This document shows positions 17,436 to 26,321 of a stretch of 64,000 nt of DNA, one piece after another. Numbering within the stretch: the stretch's first letter is position 1; the number at the start of each line of letters is the position of its first letter. The position numbers and the translations under genes are program-made. The notes below the pieces were generated by a model, which was not told where the DNA came from, searched no databases, and worked only from the letters and a program-made list of their open reading frames with translations. The DNA comes from Kovacikia minuta CCNUW1 (GTDB lineage Bacteria; Cyanobacteriota; Cyanobacteriia; Leptolyngbyales; Leptolyngbyaceae): positions 3,286,001 to 3,350,000 of the forward strand of contig NZ_CP083582.1 of NCBI RefSeq assembly GCF_020091585.1. The letters run 5' to 3'.

Positions 17436-18128
17436 TTACTCAAACAACCCTCGGTTCTTTAGTTTTGTCAGTGCATCATTGGCAGCATTTTTTTCTGACT
17501 CTTTCTTACTGCGACCGTTTCCTTCTCCATAAACCTGCTCGCCCACATAAACTCTGGAAATAAACTCGGGTGCGTGATCGGTTCCACCGATTTTTTCGGT
17601 GATATATTTGGGCGGTTTTTTTGCACCATTGGCCTGGGCAAATTCTTGAAACTTATTTTTAGGGTCGATATTGGAACGAACACCAACGATCGCCTGTGGC
17701 ACCGAATCAAACAATTGGGCAATCAATGGACGCAGCTTTTCAATGTCGCGATCGTGGTCTAAGTAGTAGGCACCAACAACGGCTTCAAACGTACTACTGA
17801 GAAGGTTTGGGTTCTGGAAACCCCCTTCTCTAATTGCACCCTGTCCCAATCGCATTCTGAAATCTAATCCAACTTCGGTTGCAAATCGTGCCAGTTGTTT
17901 TTCATCCACCAGTGCCGATCTCCGTCGAGTCATTTCATCCTCACCCATTTCAGGATGGCGTTGATACAGGTATTCACCACTGATGAAATTGAGAATGGCA
18001 TCTCCCAGAAACTCTAACCGTTCATTATCTCCCAGTTCTGCGGGATGTTCATTAATAAACGATCGATGCGTTAGCGCCCGCCGCAAGAGTTTCTCATCAT
18101 TGAAAACTAAAAGTTCATGCATAAACAT
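17436..18128 (-). CDS. rnc: Ribonuclease III
   Basis: 230 residues. The double-strand-specific RNase that processes rRNA precursors and structured mRNAs. The catalytic domain carries the signature NERLEFLGDAIL with its metal-binding Glu and Asp, EDEMTRRRSALV, and the second acidic site in SSTFEAVVGAYYLD. The C-terminal double-stranded-RNA-binding domain spans roughly residues 160-228 (KFQEFAQANG, YGEGNGRSKKESEKNAA). It stands alone, not with era or acpP. Cyanobacteria often carry extra RNase III or mini-III genes. Confidence 0.95.
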   Translation of the reverse strand: MFMHELLVFNDEKLLRRALTHRSFINEHPAELGDNERLEFLGDAILNFISGEYLYQRHPEMGEDEMTRRRSALVDEKQLARFATEVGLDFRMRLGQGAIREGGFQNPNLLSSTFEAVVGAYYLDHDRDIEKLRPLIAQLFDSVPQAIVGVRSNIDPKNKFQEFAQANGAKKPPKYITEKIGGTDHAPEFISRVYVGEQVYGEGNGRSKKESEKNAANDALTKLKNRGLFE

Positions 18129-18298
18129 CCCACCTCAGAATTAAGAATGTACTTAGAAAAATCTGTGCTAGTACTGAAAAAGATGTATAAGGAGTGATAA
18201 GTATGTGGGCAACGGATAGGAAACAGATGAAGCAGATGAAAACTGTAAATTAAAACAGTCAACTCTCCGTTTCATCCGTTCCTAATCCGCTGCCAATC

Positions 18299-18529
18299 TT
18301 ACTCCTCAAACATCTTTCGAGGCGGATAGAGACTATTCCCGCGAGAGTTGTTGCATGGAAAACAAGCAAGCCGCAGATTCTCTAAGGAGTTAGAACCTCC
18401 TCTGCTTTTTGGTTTCAGGTGGTCAAGAGTCAGTTCTTCTTGAGGTAGGCAGCATCTGCACCAATAACAACACGAACCATATTCCTGGATAAGATGATTC
18501 TTCCTATTGCGTTTTTGTCTAGGACTCAT
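18299..18529 (-). CDS. Small HNH endonuclease
   Basis: 76 residues from the ATG at 18527-18529, which has AGGAGA eight bases upstream. An upstream in-frame ATG at 18574 lacks this. The protein is a minimal HNH fold: CYWCRCCL supplies zinc cysteines, LTLDHLKPKSRGGSNSLENL is the HNH core with the catalytic His and Asn, and ACFPCNNSRGN supplies the second zinc pair. It may be a stand-alone nuclease or a mobile-element remnant. The long palindrome just upstream raises that possibility. No immunity gene was seen. Confidence 0.85.
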   Translation of the reverse strand: MSPRQKRNRKNHLIQEYGSCCYWCRCCLPQEELTLDHLKPKSRGGSNSLENLRLACFPCNNSRGNSLYPPRKMFEE

Positions 18530-18643
18530 AATGAATCTCCTTTGATACAAATTGGAGTAGCAAAGGAACATCAAGCAATCAAAAATATCTCGCTCTGATA
18601 AACGAGAAATTTCGTTCGCTGTCTAACGATAGGCGTCTCAAAC

Positions 18644-18779
18644 GTACTACCTCCAAGCCTCAAACCAGTGCATATCCAGTATGCTGAACCAGCAATTGCT
18701 AAGATCGTTTTCTCAAAGTCTCAATCATTGCTAGACCAGAATACTGGATATGCAGTGATCTGAGATTTAGAGGTAGTAC
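18644..18779. repeat. 136-bp imperfect palindrome, MITE-like
   Basis: Outer arms GTACTACCTC (18644-18653) and GAGGTAGTAC (18770-18779) are perfect, as are inner arms GCATATCCAGTAT (18670-18682) and its complement (18741-18753). The intervening bases of the two halves also match at most positions over about 65 bp per side. No target duplication is evident. It may be a folded-back element or a regulatory hairpin upstream of the HNH gene. Confidence 0.7.
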
Positions 18780-18880
18780 CCATGAGACGAATATCTAAAC
18801 TTGATATTCATTTGCATGTATCAATCGAAACACAGGTAATTTATCTTGTCAACCTTAAATTGAGATTTTGCAGCAGTGTC

Positions 18881-18948
18881 AGAAATCGGGTTTCTCGACA
18901 TTGGCTCAACCTGAATATTCTGACTTTCTGTACAGAAACCCGATTTCT
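18881..18948. repeat. Dispersed hairpin element, copy 3
   Basis: A perfect 15-bp inverted repeat: AGAAATCGGGTTTCT at 18881-18895 and AGAAACCCGATTTCT at 18934-18948, with a 38-base loop. Confidence 0.7.
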
Positions 18949-19009
18949 CAATACCCATCCAAAGTCTTCAATCTAAAATGGTACAAGCAGGGTATTTCAC
19001 ATTGCAGCA

Positions 19010-19978
19010 ATGACAAAGCCAACCATTCTGGTCACTCGGCGGCTTCCCGTAGCGGTGGAGCAACGTCTCCAGCAAGACTACACGGCGTGGCTCAATCCGT
19101 CAGATCAGCCCTATTCGTCTGCGGAATTGATTGCTAAAAGTCAGGGAGCCGATGCTTTGTTGATTAGCCTGACCGATCGCCTGACGGCTGATTTGATTCA
19201 ACAATTGCCAACCAGTGTAAAGGCGATCGCCACCTTTTCCGTGGGCTATGACCACATTGACCTTGCGGCTGCCCATCAACGTCAACTTGCCGTTATTTAT
19301 ACGCCAGGTGTTTTAACTGAGGCAACCGCAGATGCAACCCTACTGCTGTTGCTGGGTGCGGCACGGCGGGCATCGGAAGGAGAGCAATTGCTGCGATCGG
19401 GTAACTGGCAGGGAATTCGTCCTACCGAATTGTTGGGAACCGAAGTACATGGCAAACGGTTGGGAATTTATGGTATGGGTCGGATCGGGCAAGCAGTGGC
19501 ACAGCGGGCACGCGGCTTCATGATGGAAATTCATTACCATAATCGGCATCGACTGCCACCTGAGCGTGAACAGGGTGCCGTCTTCCATGAACAGGTGGAG
19601 GATTTGCTACGGGTGAGTGATTTTCTCTCCCTCCATTGCCCCAGTACCCCCGAAACAGAAGGGTTTCTAAATGCCAGTCGGATTGCCCTGCTGCCCGATC
19701 GGGCGATCGTGATCAATGCTGCCCGTGGGACGCTGATTGTGGAGGATGACCTAATTGCTGCCCTCAGGTCTGGTAAAATTGCGGCGGTTGGATTAGACGT
19801 TTACCAAAATGAACCCCATGTCAACCCGGCATTGCGTTCGTTGCCCAACACCTTCCTGCTCCCCCATCTAGGCAGCGCTACCGTTGAAACCCGCACCGCA
19901 ATGGGAATGTTACTGATTGATAATTTAAATGCCCTGTTTGCAGGTAAACAACCGCTAAACTTAGTGAAAATTGGGTAA
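19010..19978 (+). CDS. D-2-hydroxyacid dehydrogenase, glyoxylate/hydroxypyruvate reductase type
   Basis: 322 residues. A NAD(P)-dependent dehydrogenase likely to reduce glyoxylate or hydroxypyruvate to glycolate or glycerate. It shows the NAD loop LGIYGMGRIGQAVAQRA, and the catalytic Arg, Glu and His are in INAARGTLIVEDDL, GLDVYQNEP and LLPHLGSAT. The N-terminal half has FSVGYDHIDLAAA, the substrate-binding G-x-G-x-D-x-I/V-D motif. This enzyme would serve photorespiratory carbon flow. Substrate preference cannot be fixed from sequence. A start at 19010 is supported by the MTKPTILVTR family N terminus. Confidence 0.92.
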   Translation: MTKPTILVTRRLPVAVEQRLQQDYTAWLNPSDQPYSSAELIAKSQGADALLISLTDRLTADLIQQLPTSVKAIATFSVGYDHIDLAAAHQRQLAVIYTPGVLTEATADATLLLLLGAARRASEGEQLLRSGNWQGIRPTELLGTEVHGKRLGIYGMGRIGQAVAQRARGFMMEIHYHNRHRLPPEREQGAVFHEQVEDLLRVSDFLSLHCPSTPETEGFLNASRIALLPDRAIVINAARGTLIVEDDLIAALRSGKIAAVGLDVYQNEPHVNPALRSLPNTFLLPHLGSATVETRTAMGMLLIDNLNALFAGKQPLNLVKIG

Positions 19979-19984
19979 GTATAG

Positions 19985-20022
19985 CGAAAGGCAGAAGGCA
20001 GAAGGCAGAGGGCAGAGGGTAG
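19985..20022. repeat. Heptamer tandem repeat (GGCAGAR)
   Basis: About five copies of GGCAGAA or GGCAGAG between the dehydrogenase stop and the TIR gene. The same unit recurs near 10990, 55690 and 60365. Confidence 0.7.
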
Positions 20023-20157
20023 AAGAAGAAACGGGGACACGGGGAATTTAATTCAAAACTCAAAACTCAAAATTCTTCTGGCATTCCGCACTCAACTCAA
20101 AATTCAAATCTTTCCCACTCCACCCTCCACACCCCACACCCCTCCCTCCTAAATCCT

Positions 20158-21477
20158 GTGGCAAACGCTTCTACGCTCAACATGCCTGGCAATGATGTGT
20201 TTATTTCCTACTCCCGTAAGGATCAGCCCTTTGTCAGAACGCTAGATGCTGCCTTCCGAAAGTTAAACCAAAATCCCTGGGTGGACTGGGATGATATCCA
20301 GAAGGGAGAAGAATGGTGGGCAGCGATTCAGAAAGGAATTGAGGGTGCCAGTTTGTTTGTGTTTGTGATCAGCCCTGATTCGATCGCCTCTGCCGTTTGT
20401 CAGGATGAGATTAACTACGCTGCCCAGCACAACAAGCGATTTTTGCCGATCGTGCGCCGGGAAGGTTTTGACCATAAGCGGGTACATCCCCGCATATCCA
20501 GCCATAACTGGTTATTTTTTCGAGAAACCGATGACTTTGACACTGCCTTTCAAGAATTACAAAAGGCGATTTCTACTGATTTAGATTATGTTCGCGACCA
20601 TACCCGTCTGCTGGTGCGCGCGATCGAATGGCAAAGTAAGGGACACAACCCCAGTTATTTGTTGCGGGGGGTTGACCTCAAAGAAGCAGAGGAATGGTTA
20701 ACTAACGGGGCAAACAGGGAACCCCAACCCACTGACCTACAAACGCAGTACGTTAATGCCAGCGCTAAGGCGGAAGTGCTCAAACTGAAGGCACAGCAAA
20801 AGGCACGGTGGACAGTGGTGCTGACTACAGTGCTGGCAAACCTGGCACTTTCGATCGGGGCTGGCATCTGGTTTTATCAATCCAGCATGAATGCGGCTGT
20901 GCAGAAAGTTGAAACCGACATGGTGAAAGCTTTACGCATGGGAACTGTGGGTACGAATGGAGATGATTTCGCTGCTCTGGCAAACCGACCAACTTCGGAT
21001 GGGAACCCACCCATCAACAATCCCCTTTATCTAGACCATCAGAAGTGGCTGGCTGCCGTCCGCACCGTTTTTCCTGACACATTTGTTCGCACCTACGTGG
21101 ATGGTGGACCTGGCAAAGTCCGCTGGGTGGGTGACCTTTCCAGGGATATGGTGGAAGGTCGGGTAAAAACCAGATTCCTGGAACCTTTTAATGCGGAAAA
21201 CTCAGAACGAGATGCGTTCAGTGGCAAAGAAACGATCCTCATGATTCCCTACAAGGATGAATTAGGTAACTGGATCTCCGCTTCTGGCCCAATTAGAAAC
21301 GCAAACGGACAAATTGTTGGGGGCATGCGCGTTGACTACAAAGAGAGTTACCTGATTCAGATGCGGGATCAGGTCAGAAATACCCTGTTTATTGCCTACC
21401 TGATTATCCTGATCTGGCTGTTACTTCTAAGCCTGATTATTCTGCGATCTCTGCGCCCCATTGATGAGACCCATTAA
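20158..21477 (+). CDS. TIR-domain transmembrane receptor with extracytoplasmic sensor region
   Basis: 439 residues from a GTG start. An ATG at 20182, right before the TIR fold, is the alternative. Residues about 11-140 form a TIR domain (DVFISYSRKDQPFVRTL, WVDWDDIQKGEEWW, LFVFVISPDSI) that keeps the Ser78-x-x-Cys81-x-x-Glu84 motif linked to NAD cleavage in active TIRs. Residues 145-205 (LLVRAIEW, LLRGVDLKEAEEWL) form the linker common to cyanobacterial TIR proteins. Two membrane helices at about 220-241 and 403-427 bracket a roughly 160-residue exterior part (VRTVFPDTFVRTYVDG, KETILMIPYKDELG, SASGPIRNANGQIVGG) that resembles a Cache/PAS-like sensor. There is no WD40 or NTPase partner. It may be a ligand-gated NADase or a signalling protein. 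Confidence 0.75.
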   Translation: MANASTLNMPGNDVFISYSRKDQPFVRTLDAAFRKLNQNPWVDWDDIQKGEEWWAAIQKGIEGASLFVFVISPDSIASAVCQDEINYAAQHNKRFLPIVRREGFDHKRVHPRISSHNWLFFRETDDFDTAFQELQKAISTDLDYVRDHTRLLVRAIEWQSKGHNPSYLLRGVDLKEAEEWLTNGANREPQPTDLQTQYVNASAKAEVLKLKAQQKARWTVVLTTVLANLALSIGAGIWFYQSSMNAAVQKVETDMVKALRMGTVGTNGDDFAALANRPTSDGNPPINNPLYLDHQKWLAAVRTVFPDTFVRTYVDGGPGKVRWVGDLSRDMVEGRVKTRFLEPFNAENSERDAFSGKETILMIPYKDELGNWISASGPIRNANGQIVGGMRVDYKESYLIQMRDQVRNTLFIAYLIILIWLLLLSLIILRSLRPIDETH

Positions 21478-21758
21478 CCAGGGTTGAATGCCAGAACGAC
21501 TCACACCTGCTCTGGATCAATGCCCATTTCACGTAATCTCGCTGCCATTGCTTGATGGGAAAAGATGTGGACACCTGAGAATTTTCTATGTTAAGCCTGT
21601 TTATCAGGTGATAGGGATTCGGTAACAGGGGTTAGGCGTGACAAGGGCTGCGTGCTGAACTTTACCAACCGTTTGTCCGAATCTTTAGAGCAATTGTTTG
21701 ATGAGTTGAGTCTCGGCAATCAGGGGAATTGGAGAACCATTATGATTGAGGGCAGACA

Positions 21759-22687
21759 ATGTTTGAACGCTTCACAGAAAAAGCCATCAAGGTCATTATG
21801 CTTGCCCAGGAGGAATCTCGTCGCCTGGGGCACAATTTTGTGGGTACAGAGCAAATTCTTTTGGGGTTGATTGGAGAAGGAACTGGCGTCGCTGCCCAAG
21901 TCTTGAAATCAATGGGCGCAAATCTCAAAGATGCCCGGATAGAGGTTGAGAAAATTATTGGTCGGGGTTCCAGTTTCGTTGCCATCGAAATTCCTTTTAC
22001 TCCCAGAGGTCAACGAGTCCTGAATTGTCTTATGAAGAAGCTCGCCAATTGGGGCACAACTACGTTAGCACTGAACACTTGCTTCTAGGTCTGCTTCGGG
22101 AAGAAGAAGGAGTAGGGTACCGAGTTCTAGAAAACTTGGGAATTGATTTGCGTAAAGTTCGTGTGCAAGTGATCCGAAAGATGAGTGAATATCAACCGCA
22201 AGGAGAGAGCGCTAGTAATTTTCTCAAAGACGATTTAACTGGATTAGTAGATGAAATTGATTTGTTGATTGCTCGCCTCAATTCTGCATTGGAAACAGCC
22301 TCGTTAATGAGCCGCCATATCAAAGGCAGAATTCACGACAGAGTTCTCTCTTGCATCAACATTGCCGATCTTCTGGCTCAGTTACCCGATTCTCCCGATT
22401 CTGAGCAACCAGGACTGAAGGAATTGCTGACCCAGCTTCATGCGCTGGTGGAAGCAAATGCAAATTTGCAACCCGCCAGTAAAGCAGAAATGCTGGAGCA
22501 GCTAAAAATTCTGGCAGAGGTGGGGCAGAATTTAGCAGACAGGCGGATTCAACGATTTGCCAAAACTGCCATCAGAATTCTGCGCGGCATGATGGTGGAA
22601 TTGCCAGCCGATGACTCCTTTGTGGAAGAATGTCAGCCATTGTTGGGGGCGATCGCTCAACAGTTCAGCTTCGATCTAAAAAAATAA
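21759..22687 (+). CDS. Clp N-domain protein with a helical C-terminal region (one frameshift)
   Basis: The first 88 codons ([15 protein letters not shown] to TPRGQRVL) match the N domain of ClpC. After the CTG at 22020-22022 one G is missing: the frame meant to read CTG-GAA-TTG-TCT has lost a base. The sequence continues perfectly in the next frame ([21 protein letters not shown] to RVQVIRKM), completing the second Clp-N repeat. After residue 150 there is no AAA+ ATPase domain but a helical region of about 150 residues ([50 protein letters not shown]) that I do not recognise. ClpC N domains bind adaptors and substrates. This would be a stand-alone version. A one-base sequencing error is the likeliest cause of the break. 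Confidence 0.75.
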
Positions 22688-22931
22688 GCCGCTCTTATAA
22701 TGGAACTAAACGGGGTGTACTCAAGTCGTGTCAGAGTAGATGCCTCAATAGTAGGCGTCGGTTTGTGCATCTGAATTCGGAAGGCAACGGGGTTTAACAA
22801 CGAAAGGCGATTTACACCCAATAAGGCATAAAGGTGACCTGGCTAAAGAAAGCACCTTCTAATCCTTAAATTGCTTGAGACACAGGACGCTCAAAGAAAT
22901 TTTGACTGAGTTCAAACGGGATTGGAAACCT

Positions 22932-23351
22932 ATGAAACGGCTCATCGTTAGCGCATTGCTTGCAGTTCCCCTGGCGATCGCATCGGTTCCTAAAGAAGCA
23001 TCGGCTGTGGAAATTATTATTGCTCCTGCTGCTCCTGTGCAGTACGGCGGAGGTGGCGTTGGGCTGGGAGTTTGGATTCCTGGCTATTGGGGATATGAAA
23101 GTGGGCGGCGACACTGGTATCCAGGTCGCTGGGACAGAAGCCGCCACTGGGATAGAGATCGGGATGACCGCAAGTGGGATAGGCGGTGGAACAGAGATCG
23201 ATATGACAGCCGCTACTGGGAAAGGCGAGGAGGTGATCGCGATCGGTACGACTACTACCGGTGGCAAAATCGCCCCAATCAACGCATTCTGGAAAAAGAC
23301 CGGAATGGTCGCTGGCATGATGGTGGACTCTGGAACAGGGATCGGGATTGA
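22932..23351 (+). CDS. Secreted YXWGXW-type repeat protein
   Basis: 139 residues from the ATG at 22932, which starts a clean signal peptide (MKRLIVSALLAVPLAIA, cleavage after KEASA). The mature part begins with VWIPGYWGYESGRRHWYPGRW, the W-x-P-G-Y/R-W motif of the YXWGXW family, and then becomes a highly charged, tryptophan-spaced stretch of WDRDRD and RRWNRDRYDSRYW segments. Such proteins are exported and function is unknown. The upstream ATG at 22875 adds a tail that would spoil the signal peptide. Confidence 0.72.
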   Translation: MKRLIVSALLAVPLAIASVPKEASAVEIIIAPAAPVQYGGGGVGLGVWIPGYWGYESGRRHWYPGRWDRSRHWDRDRDDRKWDRRWNRDRYDSRYWERRGGDRDRYDYYRWQNRPNQRILEKDRNGRWHDGGLWNRDRD

Positions 23352-23461
23352 GGGTAGGAATTATCAATCATGAATTATGAGTTATGAATTACGGGCATTT
23401 TTCTAAATCCCAATTCTTAATTCCTAATTCTTGATTCTTAGTTCTTAATTCTCCCTCTGCC

Positions 23462-24961
23462 CTAAAGCCGACAAAACTTCCGCTCCCGCTCCCACTGAGG
23501 ATCTTGCCAGCCGAAGGAAAAATGACTGAGGGACTGAATTGTGGGGGAGAGCGATCGCAACGCTTGCATTTGCGCTTCCAGTGCGGGGCGTTCTGCGGTT
23601 GCTTGCCCCCACATGCCCGTTAACACAGGTTCAACGCGGGTTCCCGCAGGTGCTTGGCTCAACACCGTTTGCACCTGTTCCACAATACAGCTTGTATCTC
23701 CACATACCCCATACGCCATTGGGTGCCATTCTATGGAGTTGGGAAAACGGTTCCAGGCTTGCAAGCGCGAGTCATAGCCTTTGCCCACCATGCGGTTTGC
23801 TTCTGGGAAAAATACTGCCCCAGCAGGGATGCCCTGTTGCTGGACAGGGGCGATCGCGGCTGCCAGAAAGTCTACCGGTCCCTGCATAGCATGGGCCACC
23901 GCCAGGTTCCAGAGTTCTTTTTGAATCGCAGGTAGTCGCTCCGCAGTTGGAACTGCCCAGGAAATCGAAGGGGATCTTCCCTGCCACTGGGGTTCTTTCT
24001 CAGCAGGATAAAGTTGATCGACCGCAGCCAGATCTTGAGCCGAAAGGTAGCCCTGTTTGACGTAGCGGCGGATCAGTTCTTGTCCCTTTTGGTTTAGTCC
24101 CCGTTGCTCCAGGGCTTGTAACGAGGCATCCCCATAGATCCATAAATCCTTGACCTTGCTGGCAACAGATGCCCCTCCCAAACCTTTGGGATAGCGGATG
24201 TAGTCAAACAGGACACCATCTGGGCGGCGTTGCAGCACCGCCTGAACAAGCTGGCTAAAATCTGCGATCGCTTGCGGGCTATAGGGATCGACAAAGATTT
24301 CATTCACACTCGTGATATCTCTACCAGGAACAAAACTGGCTTTGATCGCTGCGCTGACCGTTGTTTCGCCTTCTCCATTGCGAGCCAGAACCTGTTGCAG
24401 ATCGGGGCGATCGGCGTAGGTCTGACCAAAGTTCAAACTAAATAACCAGGCATACACTTTTAGCCCCCGCTCATGCCCCTTTTGGATTGCTTCTGCCAGC
24501 AGGTCTATGCGATCGGTACCGGGTTCCTGCAATAGGGGCATCCATGCCGTGGGGTTATCTGCCGCTGGCAACAACACCTGCCCATTTGAGAACACATCAA
24601 GGTTGACCTGGTTATAGCCCCGGTTGACGATCTCATCAAACAACGCATCCAACATTCCAGGTTTGGTATCGCAGGGGTATAACCGCAACCAGGTTGCCTG
24701 GGTTTGCAGCCAGCTTTGGCGACGACACTGGCTCAGCCGCTCCGCCTGTTGGGTCAGCAGCGATCGATAGGTTTGTTGTGCCGTTGCGTCTCCAGCCACT
24801 GCCGCCTGCATCAACGCTCGTTTTTGCTCCCGCTCTTGAGCAGATAGCTGGCATTCATCCCCGACCTGTGCCAGGGATGGATTTGGCAGAAACGCAAGCA
24901 TCGTTGTCAGCGAGATCGTGCCGAATACTTGTCGGTAAAACTTTTCAAATGAATCAGCCAC
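23462..24961 (-). CDS. Secreted family-10-like glycosyl hydrolase (GHL10)
   Basis: About 500 residues. I choose the GTG at 24959-24961 because the 25 codons before it are translated heptamer repeat. From there VADSFEKFYRQVFGTI and a hydrophobic run lead to a signal cleavage near PSLAQ. The catalytic TIM-barrel shows WLRLYPCD, NQVNLDVFSNGQV, RGLKVYAWLFSLNFG, EIFVDPYSPQAIADF and PDGVLFDYIRYPKG, matching the DUF187/GHL10 family of outer-wall glycoside hydrolases. Substrate is unknown, probably a peptidoglycan-associated or extracellular glycan. The start is uncertain. Confidence 0.82.
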   Translation of the reverse strand: MADSFEKFYRQVFGTISLTTMLAFLPNPSLAQVGDECQLSAQEREQKRALMQAAVAGDATAQQTYRSLLTQQAERLSQCRRQSWLQTQATWLRLYPCDTKPGMLDALFDEIVNRGYNQVNLDVFSNGQVLLPAADNPTAWMPLLQEPGTDRIDLLAEAIQKGHERGLKVYAWLFSLNFGQTYADRPDLQQVLARNGEGETTVSAAIKASFVPGRDITSVNEIFVDPYSPQAIADFSQLVQAVLQRRPDGVLFDYIRYPKGLGGASVASKVKDLWIYGDASLQALEQRGLNQKGQELIRRYVKQGYLSAQDLAAVDQLYPAEKEPQWQGRSPSISWAVPTAERLPAIQKELWNLAVAHAMQGPVDFLAAAIAPVQQQGIPAGAVFFPEANRMVGKGYDSRLQAWNRFPNSIEWHPMAYGVCGDTSCIVEQVQTVLSQAPAGTRVEPVLTGMWGQATAERPALEAQMQALRSLSPTIQSLSHFSFGWQDPQWERERKFCRL

Positions 24962-25218
24962 AGTCTGTAAATTGGGGTGTGGGGTGTGGGGAAGATGAGC
25001 AAGATGGGGCAAGGGATAAGTAGGCAAAGAATGCAAAATTAAAAATTAAAACCCCTTGCAGATAGAAATTCTTAATTCACGACCGATGCATCAAACTAAT
25101 TTACCGGAATGTTGTCGATGTCTGATGAAATATTTATGCATTAGTAAATTTTGTCCAGAGAACCTGACAGAAAGATTTGTAACAGATAGGGTGAGCTAAG
25201 TGTTAATCATTAGCTCCC

Positions 25219-25746
25219 ATGAAAAGAAAACTAATTATTGGTAGTGTTGTGATTTCAGTGCTTTTATCTGGTTGTCAATTCCTTGAAAGTTCTAAGTCTG
25301 CTATTGATGGATATTTGGGAGCCTTAAAGAAAGACCCTGGCTCTAAAGGTGGCAAGTGGAAATGCATTGAGAACACGCATTCACAAGAAACCCCAAAAAA
25401 TATCCAGTCTTGGGAGATCTCAGACCAAAAACAGACCTCGAAAGAAAGCGATCCTGACGCTAAGTATCAATTAGTATCTGTAAAAATTAAATACATAGCT
25501 CCTGGTAATTTTGAATCTAGTCAAACCTGGGTAGCAGAAGTATGGAATTCGGATGAACTTTTTGAAAGCCAGAAAAGGCTGATCGCCAAGTTGAATCAAC
25601 TGAGTATAGATTCTACAAATCTTGCGAACAAAGTTTTCAAGGAGTCAGGAGAGCCGCAAGCACCTGAACCCAAATTGACGACTCCAGATAGGCGTACTAT
25701 CACCTCAAGTAAATATTGTGTAGCCAGAGTTTACAAGGCAGAGTAA
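25219..25746 (+). CDS. Small lipoprotein, family not recognised
   Basis: 175 residues. MKRKLIIGSVVISVLLSGC is a textbook lipoprotein signal with the lipid-modified cysteine at residue 19. The mature part has one central segment (YQLVSVKIKYIAPGNFES) and two later cysteines but no domain I know. It is AT-richer than neighbouring genes and stands alone. Confidence 0.75.
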   Translation: MKRKLIIGSVVISVLLSGCQFLESSKSAIDGYLGALKKDPGSKGGKWKCIENTHSQETPKNIQSWEISDQKQTSKESDPDAKYQLVSVKIKYIAPGNFESSQTWVAEVWNSDELFESQKRLIAKLNQLSIDSTNLANKVFKESGEPQAPEPKLTTPDRRTITSSKYCVARVYKAE

Positions 25747-25888
25747 CGAAACCTGCCTTGTGAATCTGGTCTGTCTACTCCATTATCATCTTGATTGCGG
25801 TAACAAGAATGTCTACGTTTGCATGACTGTAAGTGTTCACCTTTCGAGTTATCCCATTTACATAATCGTCACGCTTGACAGGTAATTC

Positions 25889-26179
25889 TCAATTTGTTTC
25901 TTGAATCAAAACATAGGGCTGCACAATCAAGGCACGAAAACGTTTGGTCAACTCCCCGTTCCAGTCAGACAGTTGAGTGGGGTAAGGTTTGTGGATCAGG
26001 TCTTGCTCAATCCAGCGCTGAACCAGGGCAACATTGTCATTGGCGATCGCAACCGCCACATCCGGCAACTCTAATTCTGGTTTCACAACAATCACGGAAT
26101 CCCGGCGGGCATGGGGAGCCAACCAGTTCCACTCGGCTTCATCTATGGATTCGGCTAACTCGGCTCTAAGGTCGCTCAT
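25889..26179 (-). CDS. DUF2288 family protein
   Basis: 96 residues from the ATG at 26177-26179. The frame extends upstream to 26275 but that part is the translated TAGGTGG repeat. MSDLRAELAESIDEAEWNWL, then RRDSVIVVKPELELPDVAVAIA and FRALIVQPYVLIQE match the DUF2288 family of small soluble bacterial proteins. Function is unknown. Confidence 0.82.
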   Translation of the reverse strand: MSDLRAELAESIDEAEWNWLAPHARRDSVIVVKPELELPDVAVAIANDNVALVQRWIEQDLIHKPYPTQLSDWNGELTKRFRALIVQPYVLIQETN

Positions 26180-26183
26180 GGAA

Positions 26184-26230
26184 TAGGTGGTAGGTGGTAG
26201 GTGGTAGGTGGTAGGTGGTAGGTGGTAGGT
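26184..26230. repeat. TAGGTGG heptamer array
   Basis: Six and two-thirds perfect copies of TAGGTGG directly before the DUF2288 start codon on the minus strand. Such perfect copies point to recent slippage. Confidence 0.85.
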
Positions 26231-26321
26231 GTCAGGGAAAGGTGTCAGGGAAAGGTTAAAGAGTTTACTCCTCACTCCTCACCTTCAACTCAAAACTTAA
26301 AACTCAAAACTCAAAACTCTC

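Larger units (their letters stand above)
18530..19009. other. Intergenic region with a long palindrome and a hairpin element
   Basis: 480 bp between the divergent HNH and hydroxyacid dehydrogenase genes. It holds the 136-bp imperfect palindrome at 18644-18779 and hairpin copy 3 at 18881-18948. No supported gene lies between them. Confidence 0.55.

Noticed and set aside
17320-17563. Small plus-strand frames near the rnc stop
   Set aside because: They overlap the coding region of rnc on the opposite strand and have no family resemblance.
21652-21870. 72-codon frame before the Clp-N gene
   Set aside because: It overlaps the well-supported Clp-N start in another frame and has no recognisable sequence.
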